Shown here piece by piece: positions 54,535 to 63,713 of a stretch of 64,000 nucleotides of DNA. Numbering within the stretch: the first letter of the stretch is position 1; each line of letters opens with the position of its first letter. This stretch comes from Bacteroidota bacterium (lineage in GTDB: Bacteria > Bacteroidota > Bacteroidia > JACCXN01). The notes below the pieces were generated by a model, which saw only the letters and a list, made by a program, of their open reading frames with translations, did no database searches and was not told the DNA's origin. The DNA is taken from positions 1-64,000 of the forward strand of contig JACCXN010000083.1 of assembly GCA_013696965.1 (NCBI GenBank). Direction: 5' to 3'. Made by a program: the position numbers and the translations under genes.

Positions 54535-54984
54535 TTATTCATGTTCATTAAACATGTTTACAAAATCAGCTTTTTCAAAGGGGTAGGCATTAAAAGTGCC
54601 AATTGCTTTGGCGATTAAAATATTGTTACGGTTCTTACATACTATTTCACCACTTGCAATTATTATTCGCTTGCCTTTTTGTTCAACTCTTCCTGTCCCG
54701 ATTAATATATCAGATTTATATACAGGATTTAGAAAATTGATTTTAAATTCAATAGTTGATACAAGATTCTCTTCCTGAGCAGAAGCGGACAATGCTGCAA
54801 CTCCTAAAACACCATCCATGAAACCTGCAACTGCACCACCATGTGCAGCAATTGGTGTTGCCATATGCTGATCTTTTATTTCCATTTCATAAACAATATG
54901 GCCGGGCTCAATAACATGTACCTTCATTCCGTTTACTTCACCGTATTTGTTTATTTTGTTATATATTTCAAGTAATCTGTCCAT
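54535..54984 (-). CDS. PaaI-family hotdog thioesterase
   Basis: A 149-residue single hotdog-fold protein of the PaaI/YbdB type, expected to hydrolyse acyl- or aroyl-CoA. The core has IAAHGGAVAGFMDGVLGVAAL, with the conserved HGG and Asp of the active site, and FKINFLNPVYKSDILIGTGR. It converges on icmF with 28 bases between the stops; no good terminator is seen there. The actual substrate is unknown. Confidence 0.85.
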   Translation of the reverse strand: MDRLLEIYNKINKYGEVNGMKVHVIEPGHIVYEMEIKDQHMATPIAAHGGAVAGFMDGVLGVAALSASAQEENLVSTIEFKINFLNPVYKSDILIGTGRVEQKGKRIIIASGEIVCKNRNNILIAKAIGTFNAYPFEKADFVNMFNEHE

Positions 54985-55014
54985 TTACATTGTTTGTGAT
55001 TATTTTTAATAATG

Positions 55015-55022
55015 CAAATATA
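55015..55022 (-). promoter_or_regulatory. Putative -7 element of the PaaI thioesterase gene
   Basis: Minus-strand TATATTTG matches TAnnTTTG, 30 bases before the start. Its CAA partner lies only 14 bases away, so the -33 part does not fit. Confidence 0.4.
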
Positions 55023-55047
55023 AGGGTTAAGATAGACAAGGAATTGT

Positions 55048-55055
55048 TAAATTTG
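55048..55055 (+). promoter_or_regulatory. Putative -7 element of the coiled-coil lipoprotein gene
   Basis: TAAATTTG matches TAnnTTTG only 14 bases before the ATG at 55070, implying a leader of a few bases. It is divergent from the thioesterase element 25 bases away. Confidence 0.4.
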
Positions 55056-55069
55056 TAAAAACCAAAATT

Positions 55070-55900
55070 ATGATAAAATATATTTTTCCATTATTGCTGT
55101 TAATTGTTTCTTGTAAAGAGGCTCAAAATGAACAACCAAGTGAAGTTTCTCTGGAAAATCAGCGATTAATAGCAGAGGCAAATTACAAGGATTCTGTCAT
55201 TAGCTATTATATTAGTTCTGTAAATGAAATTGAGGAAAATCTTTCAGAAATAAAACAAAAAGAAAATATACTTTCTTTGGATATTACGAGTAAGGAATCA
55301 TCATCCAGCAAGGAAGACCGCATTCTATCAGATATAGAACTGATAAATGAATTAATGGTTAAAAACAAAAAAAAGATTTCCGAACTTGAGAAGCACCTAA
55401 AAGAAAGTAAACTTCAAAGCAAAGAATTCGAGAAGTTAATTGCTACGCTAACAAAACAAATACAGGATAAGGATTTGGAAATTGGTAATCTAAAAGCTGA
55501 ACTGATAAAAGTAAACAGTGCATTGGCACATCTTTTTTCAGAATATAATAACAGGCTTGATGAACTGGATCAGCAAACTAATCTAATTAATGCAGCATTT
55601 TACGCTATTGGTACAGCAAAAGAGCTTCGTGAAAAAGGTGTGTTAACCAAAGAAGGAGGTTTCATTGGAATTGGAAAGGCAACAAAATTAATGGATGATT
55701 TTAATAAGAGTTATTTTACTCAATTAGACATTACTCAAACACCTTCCATTCAGTTATTTAGTAAAAATGCTAAATTGATAACCAACCATCCCAAAGGTTC
55801 CTATCAAATAAGTAGTGAGGGGAATAAACAAGTATTAATAATTTCTGATTCAATAGAATTCTGGAGCGTATCTAAATACCTGGTTGTTGTAGTAGATTAA
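55070..55900 (+). CDS. Coiled-coil lipoprotein, possibly Cbp1-like
   Basis: A 276-residue lipoprotein: the signal peptide ends in LLLIVSC, with lipidated Cys15. Residues ~30-180 are a long coiled coil (SVNEIEENLSEIKQKENILS, KDLEIGNLKAELIKVNSALA), followed by a small domain with FYAIGTAKELREKGVLTKEG and GFIGIGKATKLMDDFN. This layout recalls proteins annotated as Cbp1-family collagen-binding adhesins in Bacteroidota, from memory and not verified. A surface or periplasmic spacer role is likely. It has a candidate -7 element close to its start. Confidence 0.75.
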   Translation: MIKYIFPLLLLIVSCKEAQNEQPSEVSLENQRLIAEANYKDSVISYYISSVNEIEENLSEIKQKENILSLDITSKESSSSKEDRILSDIELINELMVKNKKKISELEKHLKESKLQSKEFEKLIATLTKQIQDKDLEIGNLKAELIKVNSALAHLFSEYNNRLDELDQQTNLINAAFYAIGTAKELREKGVLTKEGGFIGIGKATKLMDDFNKSYFTQLDITQTPSIQLFSKNAKLITNHPKGSYQISSEGNKQVLIISDSIEFWSVSKYLVVVVD

Positions 55901-55920
55901 TATCAAGAAATTTCCAGAAA

Positions 55921-55942
55921 GGAAACAGGAAGGAAACAGGAA
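55921..55942. repeat. Two tandem copies of an 11-bp repeat
   Basis: The 11-mer ggaaacaggaa occurs twice without a gap (55921-55931 and 55932-55942), between two convergent genes. The preceding bases (ccagaaa) and the following ggg partly extend the pattern. No function is evident. Confidence 0.7.
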
Positions 55943-55973
55943 GGGATAGATTGGAAACTAAAAATTGAATAAT

Positions 55974-56162
55974 TTAACTTCTTTCTAAAGAATTATTTAT
56001 TTTTAGTTTGTTCAGGCATCTGACAAATGCATCCCTCATTCCCTCATATTGAGCCTCTCTGCCAAAATTATGCGATTGGTTTGCCTCATTTATTGCTTTA
56101 TTCGTATGGTCTATCTGTTGGGTTAGCCAGCTGACAATATCTTGTAGTTGTTCATTACTCAT
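55974..56162 (-). CDS. Small helical protein of unknown function
   Basis: This 62-residue protein (MSNEQLQDIVSWLTQQIDHT, then NFGREAQYEGMRDAFVRCLN) is polar and helical, without membrane segment. It appears to be a two-helix hairpin. ATG at 56162 is chosen over the TTG two codons earlier. It starts 21 bases after the MltF-like stop and is likely co-transcribed. I recognise no family. Confidence 0.65.
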   Translation of the reverse strand: MSNEQLQDIVSWLTQQIDHTNKAINEANQSHNFGREAQYEGMRDAFVRCLNKLKINNSLERS

Positions 56163-56183
56163 AAGCAAAGGTTTTAGTGAACA

Positions 56184-57707
56184 TCAGAGTTGTATTTTAC
56201 GTGAATTTTTTACAATGGTTTCATTATCTGAGTTTTCATTAAAAGTATTTTTGTAATGTTCATATCTGATTAATATTTCTTTTACAAATTTTACTGGTTC
56301 CTGTCCGCGGCAATAACCATGTTTTACTACAGGATCTTTATAAAATTCAGGATAGGATTTTTGAATTAAGAAATAAGCCACGTTGTCATCCCATTCGTTT
56401 GGATTTCGTTCATATTTAATTGCAAGGCGGCGCGCATCAATAACATGTCCAAGTCCTACATTATAGGATGCAAGTACAAATTTTATTCTTTCTTTTTCAT
56501 CAAAAATGTATTTTTTCCAGTATTTCTCCCTTTTTAGTAAATAATTTGTTCCTGCTTTTATGCTTAAATCTGGAGTAATATCTATGCTATCAGGATAATA
56601 ATGTGAATAGGTAGAGGGCATCATTTGCATTAAACCTGAAGCACCCATCCATGATTCAGCATCATGATTAAATCTGGACTCCTGACATATTAATGCAGCA
56701 ACTAAACGCCAGTCCCAGCCAATTCGGGTACTGAATTTTTTAATCAATGGATCATACTGTGAAATATTCCCACCATTTAAAGAAAAATAATTGCTTTCGG
56801 AACGCTTTATAGCAGCTTTTGAGTTTTTAAAATACTTGTTGTGAATTAATGCAATTTTTGTTTTAGTTTCTTTTTTTTGTAACCAATTGTTTAACTCTAA
56901 TAAAAATTCATCGGAATCCTTGCCAACAGCCCATGCAATTTGTTGGGGAAAACTAATGGCAGTTCTTACATCAATATCAGGATAATAAGTTTGATTCATC
57001 AAAGCAATGTTTTCATCGGCTATTGTATAATCAATTGTGCCGTAAGATACTTGTGCTATTAATTGTTCAGTATCCATTTTTCCAGGGGCTTCCCTTATTA
57101 ATATTTTTGCACCTATTTCATCTGAAAGACTAATTAATCGAGGATAAAAGGATGATTCTTTTCTAACATGAACTGTTTTTCCTGCTAGATCCACCGTATT
57201 TCTTACCAAATGTTTTTCCAATTCAGAACCCGACATTTTTCTCCAATTTCCCGGTTTTTTTTGTACCAGCACTTGTTTGGTTATCATTAAAGGATTACTG
57301 AATTTTACCTTTGTGCTTCGTTCCTTGGTAACTGTAATATTTGCAGCTATAATATTGGCTTCGCCATTGGTAAGCTGGGTAAATATTTTATCCATATCCT
57401 TTGCTACCCTTATTTCAAGATCAACATTTAAATGCTTTGCAAATAATTTGAGCATTTCAAATTCAAAGCCCATTGGCTCGCCCTTGTAAATAAAATAACT
57501 TGTGGAACTGTTTTCGGTTATAGCAATTAATTTGCCTTTTGCTTTTATTTCAGCTAAATCTATTGAGGCAATTGGTTGTATGAATTTTTCAGTGTTTTCA
57601 TTCGAATTTTTATTTATCAAATATTTGCCCACAAAAAGAAACATTAAAAGCAGAATAATAATTCCTGCCTTTTTATAAATTTCTATATATGTATTTGAAT
57701 AAAACAT
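56184..57707 (-). CDS. MltF-like membrane-bound lytic transglycosylase
   Basis: A 507-residue protein that joins a periplasmic solute-binding domain to a lysozyme-like domain. A membrane anchor spans ~14-29 (AGIIILLLMFLFVGKYLI). Residues ~55-290 form the SBP_bac_3 domain (FEFEMLKLFAKHLNVDLEI, NIIAANITVTKERSTKVKFS). The SLT domain has catalytic E343 in ICQESRFNHDAESWMGASGL followed by MQMMPSTYSHYYP. In E. coli MltF, the sensor domain regulates the enzyme by muropeptide binding. The ligand here is not known. Confidence 0.93.
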   Translation of the reverse strand: MFYSNTYIEIYKKAGIIILLLMFLFVGKYLINKNSNENTEKFIQPIASIDLAEIKAKGKLIAITENSSTSYFIYKGEPMGFEFEMLKLFAKHLNVDLEIRVAKDMDKIFTQLTNGEANIIAANITVTKERSTKVKFSNPLMITKQVLVQKKPGNWRKMSGSELEKHLVRNTVDLAGKTVHVRKESSFYPRLISLSDEIGAKILIREAPGKMDTEQLIAQVSYGTIDYTIADENIALMNQTYYPDIDVRTAISFPQQIAWAVGKDSDEFLLELNNWLQKKETKTKIALIHNKYFKNSKAAIKRSESNYFSLNGGNISQYDPLIKKFSTRIGWDWRLVAALICQESRFNHDAESWMGASGLMQMMPSTYSHYYPDSIDITPDLSIKAGTNYLLKREKYWKKYIFDEKERIKFVLASYNVGLGHVIDARRLAIKYERNPNEWDDNVAYFLIQKSYPEFYKDPVVKHGYCRGQEPVKFVKEILIRYEHYKNTFNENSDNETIVKNSRKIQL

Positions 57708-58178
57708 GCAGCACTTTATTTCCTCGATTAAAATATATCTTTACGCAACTCTGTAAAAAATGGTTACTTTATAATGTTTTCAATCCGGAAAAACACAAAA
57801 TTTATTAGCTTGTATTTTTCATTTAATTGTTGATATAGAGCATTAACAAGTTGAAATTTATTCCTTTTTTTTTCTAGTCGAAAATAATTTGTTTTTCCCT
57901 TAAGAAATAATTTATGGGTGCAAAATTTCCATGATTACATTTGCTGTTTTCAATATTGTTTGAACAACGGTCAATATTCGGTAAATACTTCCATTCCACA
58001 AAAAGAATCTTTATGATTTGTAAATGATTGAAAAATTAAAGTAGAATTATAAGCAACGGAAGAGATTTTAAGTGTAGAATAATGAGAAAGTGGGTTTAAA
58101 AGTTTTCCTTTTACCCAAAAACTATATAACAAGTATTAAAAAATGAAATTGATCCTGTTCATTTTATTGGAACTGATT
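57708..58178. other. AT-rich region between MltF-like and PD40/TPR genes
   Basis: These 471 bases contain no credible ORF. A weak hairpin at 58138-58165 may end the minus-strand PD40/TPR transcript. The leader of the MltF-like gene near 57710-57800 has no good TAnnTTTG match. No repeat or RNA gene is recognised. Confidence 0.5.
58138..58165 (-). terminator. Possible terminator of the PD40/TPR gene
   Basis: On the minus strand, arms aaaatgaa and ttcatttt pair over 8 bases around a 10-base loop and run into a TTTTTT tract about 15 bases past the stop. The stem is all A-T except two G-C pairs, so it is weak. Confidence 0.4.
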
Positions 58179-61076
58179 TTATTTAGAACATTCAATATAA
58201 AGGAGGTCATCAAATGGGGAATTTAATGGAACACCTAAATTCACGGGTTTTTTCCAGGAACTGTTAAGTTCATCCCAATCGCTTTTAAAGATATCAAACC
58301 CGCCCATGGTCTCATGACCTTTGGATGAAAAAAACAAAGATTTTCCATCTACTGACAAAAAAGGGAATTCTTCATCATAAATTGTGTTGATAACATCTAA
58401 TTTAAATGGAATACTCCATTCACCGTTAGGAAGTTTTCTTAATGAAAAAATATCCTTATTGTCACTTTCTCCATAACTGGAAAATAAGATATGGGTTTTA
58501 TCAGGTGAAAGAAACAAAGTTGACTGATAATTTTTCTTTTTATCATTATTTGATTTGATGTCTTCAGGAATTACAAGCACTTTTGCGCCAGATTCTATAT
58601 CACTATATATTTTAATTATGTGATCAAAGCTTACCGTATGCCTTTTAATTACTTCAATTACGGATGGATTGTCAACATGTTTTTTTCCGTTTTCACAAAA
58701 TACAATTTCTTCATTAATTTTCAACTTTTCAATATCAACGGCCTTTGCAGTTTTCTTGAAGATTTCATAAGCTGTTATTGCCTTGCTGAATCGGTAGCTA
58801 TAATAGTAGGATTTACCCAGGTAATAAAAAACATCTTCAGGACTGCTGCTTATTGTGGCTGCCTTTTCGAAATATTGACTGCAGAGGACTTTGTCTTTTC
58901 TGGTATTGAAAAGACTTAAACCAAAATAATAAGCATCAGTGCCTTGGATATCCATTATCCACTCCAGTTCAGTGAAAATTTCAACAGCTTCTATAAATTT
59001 ACCCTGTTGTGTAAAACTAATTGCTTTTTTTATCATTTCCTTGTCCTTTATCTGCTGCTCATTAGTTCTAATAGGCTTTGAAGAAACAGAAACTATAACT
59101 TTTTTTGCAGAGATTTCATGTTTTGATAATGGATATTCTGCCGGTAAACTGGCTGCTGATTCTTCTGTGAAAAAATTATTTATTTTTAAAACAACCTCAT
59201 CATTTTCTATTAAAACCCTGATTTCTTGTCTAAAAATAAAATCACTGGTTTTTTCTGGGATTATTAAAATCGCACTAAATTCAGGATAATAAATACAACT
59301 TACAGTTAATTCATATTCCTTGTTGGGATTCAAAGCCATTAGGTAATTTCCTGATACAGAATTAGTTCTGCAAATACCTGCCATTTCTCCACTTTCATTG
59401 TCGAAAATTGTGATTATGGCATCCCTGGAATTAAGGGAATCAAGTGTTGTGAAATGTCCTTTTATTATAAATACTGGTAGGGTGTTTTTTAATAATTTTA
59501 TGTTAATGTATTCAAATTGATTTTGATCTCTTCTGTTGGAAGAAAATGAAGCGAATTCTCCAATTGAATCAGTTACGAAAAGTATATCATCAAAAGGGGA
59601 GTTTATTGGATAACCTAAATTTACAGGTGCTGACCAGGATGATGTTATAGAATTACGAGTGCATTTAAATATATCATAACCACCCATGCTGTTATGGCCT
59701 TTTGAAGAAAAATACAGTGTCTTTCCGTTTTCAGTAATAAAAGGATAATCCTCATCGTAGGGAGTATTTAATGTTTCAAGTGCCTCACTTTGTCCATAGG
59801 ATCCATCTTGCATCAAAGCATTTTTATAAAGGTCTTTTTTGCTGTTTCCTGTTAAACCATAACTTACTTGGATTGTTTCACTATTGCCATTGCTACACAT
59901 GAGCAATTTTTCTTTTTTCTTTTTATCCAGAGGTGAAATAAAAAACTCGGTTTTGTATTTTATTCTTTCATTAATTAATTGTGAATTGTAATAGGTTAAT
60001 AATCTGCTATTGTCAATATAGGTGCGACTTTCAATTTCAATAGAATTCTGTTCGGCAAATAATTTATTCCCGCTTTCACAGTTTTTTATCAATAAATCAA
60101 TGTTGGTTTTTAATCCCTCCTCATTAGAGCATTTTTTTTCAAACTGTTCATATGAGCTTTGAGCATCCTTGAACATACAGGATAAATGATAAGCATTGCC
60201 AAGATGAAACCAAACATCATAAGGAATTTCTTTAGCTAGTGTTGCATTTTGTAAAAACGTAATGGCTTTGGATTTCCTTTTTTCTGTATTTAATAAACAT
60301 ATCCCATAATAATAATTAAGAAAAGGTTCTCCACTATCGTTTTGTAATAATTGAGCATACAATGCCCCTGCTGTAATAAAATCCTTATTATTAAAAGCAG
60401 TTTTTGCTTCAATAGGTCTTTTTTCCTCTATTTCTATTTGTTTTTTTACCAGTTCATTAATACTGGTAACTGGTTCCTTAATAGGGTTGCTGAAAGCAAG
60501 CGGGGCCTGGTAATTTATAAATTTATCCTGTTCAAGGTCCTCATGCATTGGAAGCCTAAAAAAAGTAGCATTGCCATCAGAAAACCAATTGTTGATTTTA
60601 ACTGTTGGTTTTTTCGTGTCGTGAATACTAACTGTTATCTCCTGCTTGCATATCTCATAAACTACTTTTAGTGGTACTTCTACAATTTGCTCTATGGTTT
60701 CGTAAATGCCAAATTTAATTTGAAACAGGTATTTGATATTAGGTGCTAAAATTAATAGGTATTTGCCAGTAAATTGATTGGAATTAAAAATGCCTATTAA
60801 TTTATCATCAGAAGCATTGTACACTTTAATTTCTGCAAATTTTAAATCAGGATAATTCAATACTGAAAAGCTTCCTCTAATAAAAATAGGCTTTAATTCC
60901 TGAGAATATGTTGATAACTTTAAAACCTCAATTTGGTTTTCTTCGGAATTTCTGTTTGAGGCAATACAAAAGGAATTGGTGTTTTTTTTCAATAGATTTG
61001 TATAATCTGTAGGTGCTTGCGCAAATACCCAAACAACATTTAATAATAAACTTAATAAAAAACAGCTGATTTTCAT
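58179..61076 (-). CDS. Exported PD40/TPR protein with internal tandem duplication
   Basis: A 965-residue protein exported by a signal peptide (FLLSLLLNVVWVFAQ). It has two halves of the same build: a beta-sandwich part (SGKYLL/SGNYLM region, NNWF/NNFF), a TPR part (FLNYYYGICLLNTEKRKSKA; AYYFGLSLFNTRKDKVLCSQ), and a PD40 propeller part with LYFSSKGHNSMGGYDIFK in half one and LFFSSKGHETMGGFDIFK in half two, both ending in NSPFDDxLxx. The layout recalls OmpA-type gliding or secretion-linked proteins of the phylum, but there is no OmpA domain. Function is unknown. Confidence 0.88.
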   Translation of the reverse strand: MKISCFLLSLLLNVVWVFAQAPTDYTNLLKKNTNSFCIASNRNSEENQIEVLKLSTYSQELKPIFIRGSFSVLNYPDLKFAEIKVYNASDDKLIGIFNSNQFTGKYLLILAPNIKYLFQIKFGIYETIEQIVEVPLKVVYEICKQEITVSIHDTKKPTVKINNWFSDGNATFFRLPMHEDLEQDKFINYQAPLAFSNPIKEPVTSINELVKKQIEIEEKRPIEAKTAFNNKDFITAGALYAQLLQNDSGEPFLNYYYGICLLNTEKRKSKAITFLQNATLAKEIPYDVWFHLGNAYHLSCMFKDAQSSYEQFEKKCSNEEGLKTNIDLLIKNCESGNKLFAEQNSIEIESRTYIDNSRLLTYYNSQLINERIKYKTEFFISPLDKKKKEKLLMCSNGNSETIQVSYGLTGNSKKDLYKNALMQDGSYGQSEALETLNTPYDEDYPFITENGKTLYFSSKGHNSMGGYDIFKCTRNSITSSWSAPVNLGYPINSPFDDILFVTDSIGEFASFSSNRRDQNQFEYINIKLLKNTLPVFIIKGHFTTLDSLNSRDAIITIFDNESGEMAGICRTNSVSGNYLMALNPNKEYELTVSCIYYPEFSAILIIPEKTSDFIFRQEIRVLIENDEVVLKINNFFTEESAASLPAEYPLSKHEISAKKVIVSVSSKPIRTNEQQIKDKEMIKKAISFTQQGKFIEAVEIFTELEWIMDIQGTDAYYFGLSLFNTRKDKVLCSQYFEKAATISSSPEDVFYYLGKSYYYSYRFSKAITAYEIFKKTAKAVDIEKLKINEEIVFCENGKKHVDNPSVIEVIKRHTVSFDHIIKIYSDIESGAKVLVIPEDIKSNNDKKKNYQSTLFLSPDKTHILFSSYGESDNKDIFSLRKLPNGEWSIPFKLDVINTIYDEEFPFLSVDGKSLFFSSKGHETMGGFDIFKSDWDELNSSWKKPVNLGVPLNSPFDDLLYIECSK

Positions 61077-61465
61077 TGTTCTAAATTAAAATAATTTAAC
61101 ATAAAATGGACAAATTGTAATGGTGTTTTTTAACAATGATTTTTTTTGTTTTTTTTGGTAAAAAAGGATTTTGTAAATTTTCACTAAAAACATATTCAGA
61201 TGAATTTACTTTTTTTTAACTATATTCATGGAGTAAGCGGATCAAAAGCAGATTGGATTTTTATTTAAAAGCTGTTGTTTCCCGCTAATTAAGATTTTAT
61301 TAAATTTGAATTGTCTTTTTGTTTTGGCATTCTTCTAAATTGAGTGTTAACACTACTAATAGTGAGCAATATAGTTGATTTGCCAACGTATAATAGATGA
61401 TATTATAGATTATTTAATATTATAATAATTACTTTTGTTTCTTTACTGAATAGTATTTGCAGAAA
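61077..61465. other. AT-rich divergent intergenic region
   Basis: These 389 bases between the divergent PD40/TPR and PlsC genes hold no credible ORF. They include long T runs near 61140-61165 and a candidate -7 element for the plus-strand gene at 61430-61437. No other structure is seen. Confidence 0.5.
61430..61437 (+). promoter_or_regulatory. Putative -7 element of the acyltransferase gene
   Basis: TACTTTTG matches TAnnTTTG, 28 bases before the ATG at 61466. No TTG lies at the -33 distance. Confidence 0.4.
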
Positions 61466-62215
61466 ATGAAAATGTTTAAAAACGATGTATTCGGTCATTC
61501 AAACCTTATTAAGCGGTTTATTTTTTTTATAGTAGGAATCGCTACCTACCCTCGTTTTATGCTTTTAAATAAAATGAGGATTGAAGGAACCGAACACCTT
61601 AAAGACCTTCCAAAAACGAATGTTTTATTTGTTTCAAATCATCAGACATATTTTGCCGATGTAATTGCTTTTAACCATGTATTTAGTAGTACCAAATGGG
61701 GCTTTAAGAACAGTATCAGAAACCCTGTTTATTTGCTGAACCCTCGAATAAATACTTATTATGTAGCCGCCAGAGAAACTATGAAGGCAGGTATTCTTCC
61801 CAAAATCTTTGAATATGCTGGCTCAATTTCCATTAACAGAACATGGCGCGAAGCAGGCAAGGATATTAACCGTAAGGTAGATATTAGCGATATAACAAAA
61901 ATTGGCGAGGCACTTTCTGAAGGCTGGGTTGTTACTTTCCCACAAGGCACTACCACACCCTATGCTCCTGGGAGAAGAGGCTCAACCTTGATTATAAAGA
62001 AATTCTCTCCCATTGTTGTTCCGGTTATAATCAATGGTTTTAGAAGGGCGTTTGATAAAAAAGGATTGAAACTTAAAAAAACCGGGGTTGAACTAAGTAT
62101 ATGTTTTAAAGCACCCATTGTTTTAGATCCAAATGAAGATGCTGCCATCCTCTTAAATAAAATGATGCAAGCCATTGAACAAAGCCAGGAGTTTCAAAAT
62201 AAAGCATCCCAATAA
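61466..62215 (+). CDS. 1-acyl-glycerol-3-phosphate acyltransferase (PlsC family)
   Basis: PlsC-type enzymes add the second acyl chain in phosphatidic acid synthesis. The ~249-residue protein has block I NHQTYFAD (H59 and D64, the catalytic pair), and the block III region TFPQGTTTPYAPGRRGS, where the usual EGTR/S is PQGT. A hydrophobic segment precedes block I (FIFFIVGIATYPRFMLL). An ornithine-lipid or other acyl acceptor is also possible. ATG at 61466 or 61472 may be used; a TTG at 61457 is less likely. Confidence 0.88.
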   Translation: MKMFKNDVFGHSNLIKRFIFFIVGIATYPRFMLLNKMRIEGTEHLKDLPKTNVLFVSNHQTYFADVIAFNHVFSSTKWGFKNSIRNPVYLLNPRINTYYVAARETMKAGILPKIFEYAGSISINRTWREAGKDINRKVDISDITKIGEALSEGWVVTFPQGTTTPYAPGRRGSTLIIKKFSPIVVPVIINGFRRAFDKKGLKLKKTGVELSICFKAPIVLDPNEDAAILLNKMMQAIEQSQEFQNKASQ

Positions 62216-62251
62216 AATGCATAAAATCTTTTCTGCCTTTTTTGAAAAGCA

Positions 62252-63490
62252 ATGAATCTGCGTAGCACTTTTTTTTCTAAACAAGCATATGAAGTTTTTG
62301 AATTTCCTGATTTCAGACGTTTTATTGCTGCAAGAATATTACTTACACTGGCAGTACAAATTCAAAATGTTACTTTGTATTGGCAGGTTTTTGCAATCAC
62401 TGGCGATCCGCTTTCCTTGGGTTTAATTGGACTTTCCGAAGCCCTTCCTGCCCTTGCTGTTGCTTTGTATGCAGGACATCTTGCGGATAAATATGATCGT
62501 AAAAAAATTGCTTTTTTTTCTTTATTGTTGTTTATTGTTACATCCTTTTTCCTTTTTTTATTTGCTGCTGAAGTAATCCTGGTTAAGTCTACTTTTCCTA
62601 TTTATTTAGTAGTATTTATAAGCGGTTTGGCAAGGGGTTTTTACCGTCCAGCTAGTTTTGCTTTAATGACTCAACTTGTTCCCAGGAAACTTTATCCAAA
62701 ATCGGCAGCCTGGAATAGCACCTTTTGGCAGGCTTCCAGTGTTTTAGGTGCTGCAACAGGAGGTGTTTTAATTGGTTTTGCAGGAATTTCAAGTAGCTTT
62801 TTTACTGCCTTTGCACTAATAGCCGCAGGTGCCTTTTTAATACTCTTAATTAAATCAAAAACAATATTTGAAGATAAAGCAAAAATCCCCCTGTTACAAA
62901 GTCTGACAAGCGGTGTTAAATTTGTATTCAGTAATCAGGTCATTTTTAGTGCCATGACTCTTGATCTTGTAGCTGTTTTATTTGGAGGAGCAATTGCTTT
63001 ATTGCCTGTTTTTGCGAGTGACATTTTATTCGTTGGACCTATAGAATTCGGTTTTCTAAATGCTGCGCCAGCTGCAGGGGCTATTATTACTGCTTTATTC
63101 CTTGCATATAAGCCGCCTGTGAAAAAGGCGGGAATGTATTTAATATTTTCTGTTGGTGGATTTGGATTGTGCATGATTTTATTTGCCTTGTCCACAAACT
63201 TTTATATTTCCTTAATTATTCTTGCCTTTAGCGGATTGTTCGATAGTATAAGTGTAGTTGTTCGCTCAACTATAATGCAGCTTTTAACTCCTGATCACAT
63301 GCGGGGGAGGGTTTCAGCCGTAAACACTATGTTTATTGGTTCTTCCAATGAGCTGGGAGCTTTTGAATCTGGAGTTATGGCCAAACTTATTGGTCTTGTG
63401 CCTTCGGTTGTTCTGGGGGGAGGAATTGCTGTTGTTTCAGCCTTAGGTTCCTACAAACTCGCACCAAAGTTAAGGAACCTGTCTTTTTAA
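62252..63490 (+). CDS. MFS transporter, EntS/MFS_3-like
   Basis: A 412-residue inner membrane protein with about 12 membrane segments. The loop motif between helices 2 and 3 is HLADKYDRKKIAFFS (the A-type G-x-L-A-D-R-x-G-R-K motif, slightly altered), and GLARGFYRPASFALMTQLVP, SAAWNSTFWQASSVLGAATG and SDILFVGPIEFGFLNAAPAA are typical of the MFS_3/EntS group of exporters. Substrate is unknown; siderophore or drug export is possible. It follows the acyltransferase gene by 36 bases and may share its transcript. Confidence 0.9.
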   Translation: MNLRSTFFSKQAYEVFEFPDFRRFIAARILLTLAVQIQNVTLYWQVFAITGDPLSLGLIGLSEALPALAVALYAGHLADKYDRKKIAFFSLLLFIVTSFFLFLFAAEVILVKSTFPIYLVVFISGLARGFYRPASFALMTQLVPRKLYPKSAAWNSTFWQASSVLGAATGGVLIGFAGISSSFFTAFALIAAGAFLILLIKSKTIFEDKAKIPLLQSLTSGVKFVFSNQVIFSAMTLDLVAVLFGGAIALLPVFASDILFVGPIEFGFLNAAPAAGAIITALFLAYKPPVKKAGMYLIFSVGGFGLCMILFALSTNFYISLIILAFSGLFDSISVVVRSTIMQLLTPDHMRGRVSAVNTMFIGSSNELGAFESGVMAKLIGLVPSVVLGGGIAVVSALGSYKLAPKLRNLSF

Positions 63491-63713
63491 AACATATGCT
63501 TTTACTATAATTATAGGTGAAAAAAAACATTAACTCGAATCTTATATAAATAAAATGCTGGGATTCTTGGTATTATTGTTTTCCCACTTGTTTTTAATTG
63601 TGCGTTTTATATTAAAAAGATCATGAAAACTTTATTTTTTTAATATAAATCCCTAACTTTACCTTTTAAAAGAAAAATTAATATAAAAATAAACTAAAAA
63701 TAAACTAAACGTT

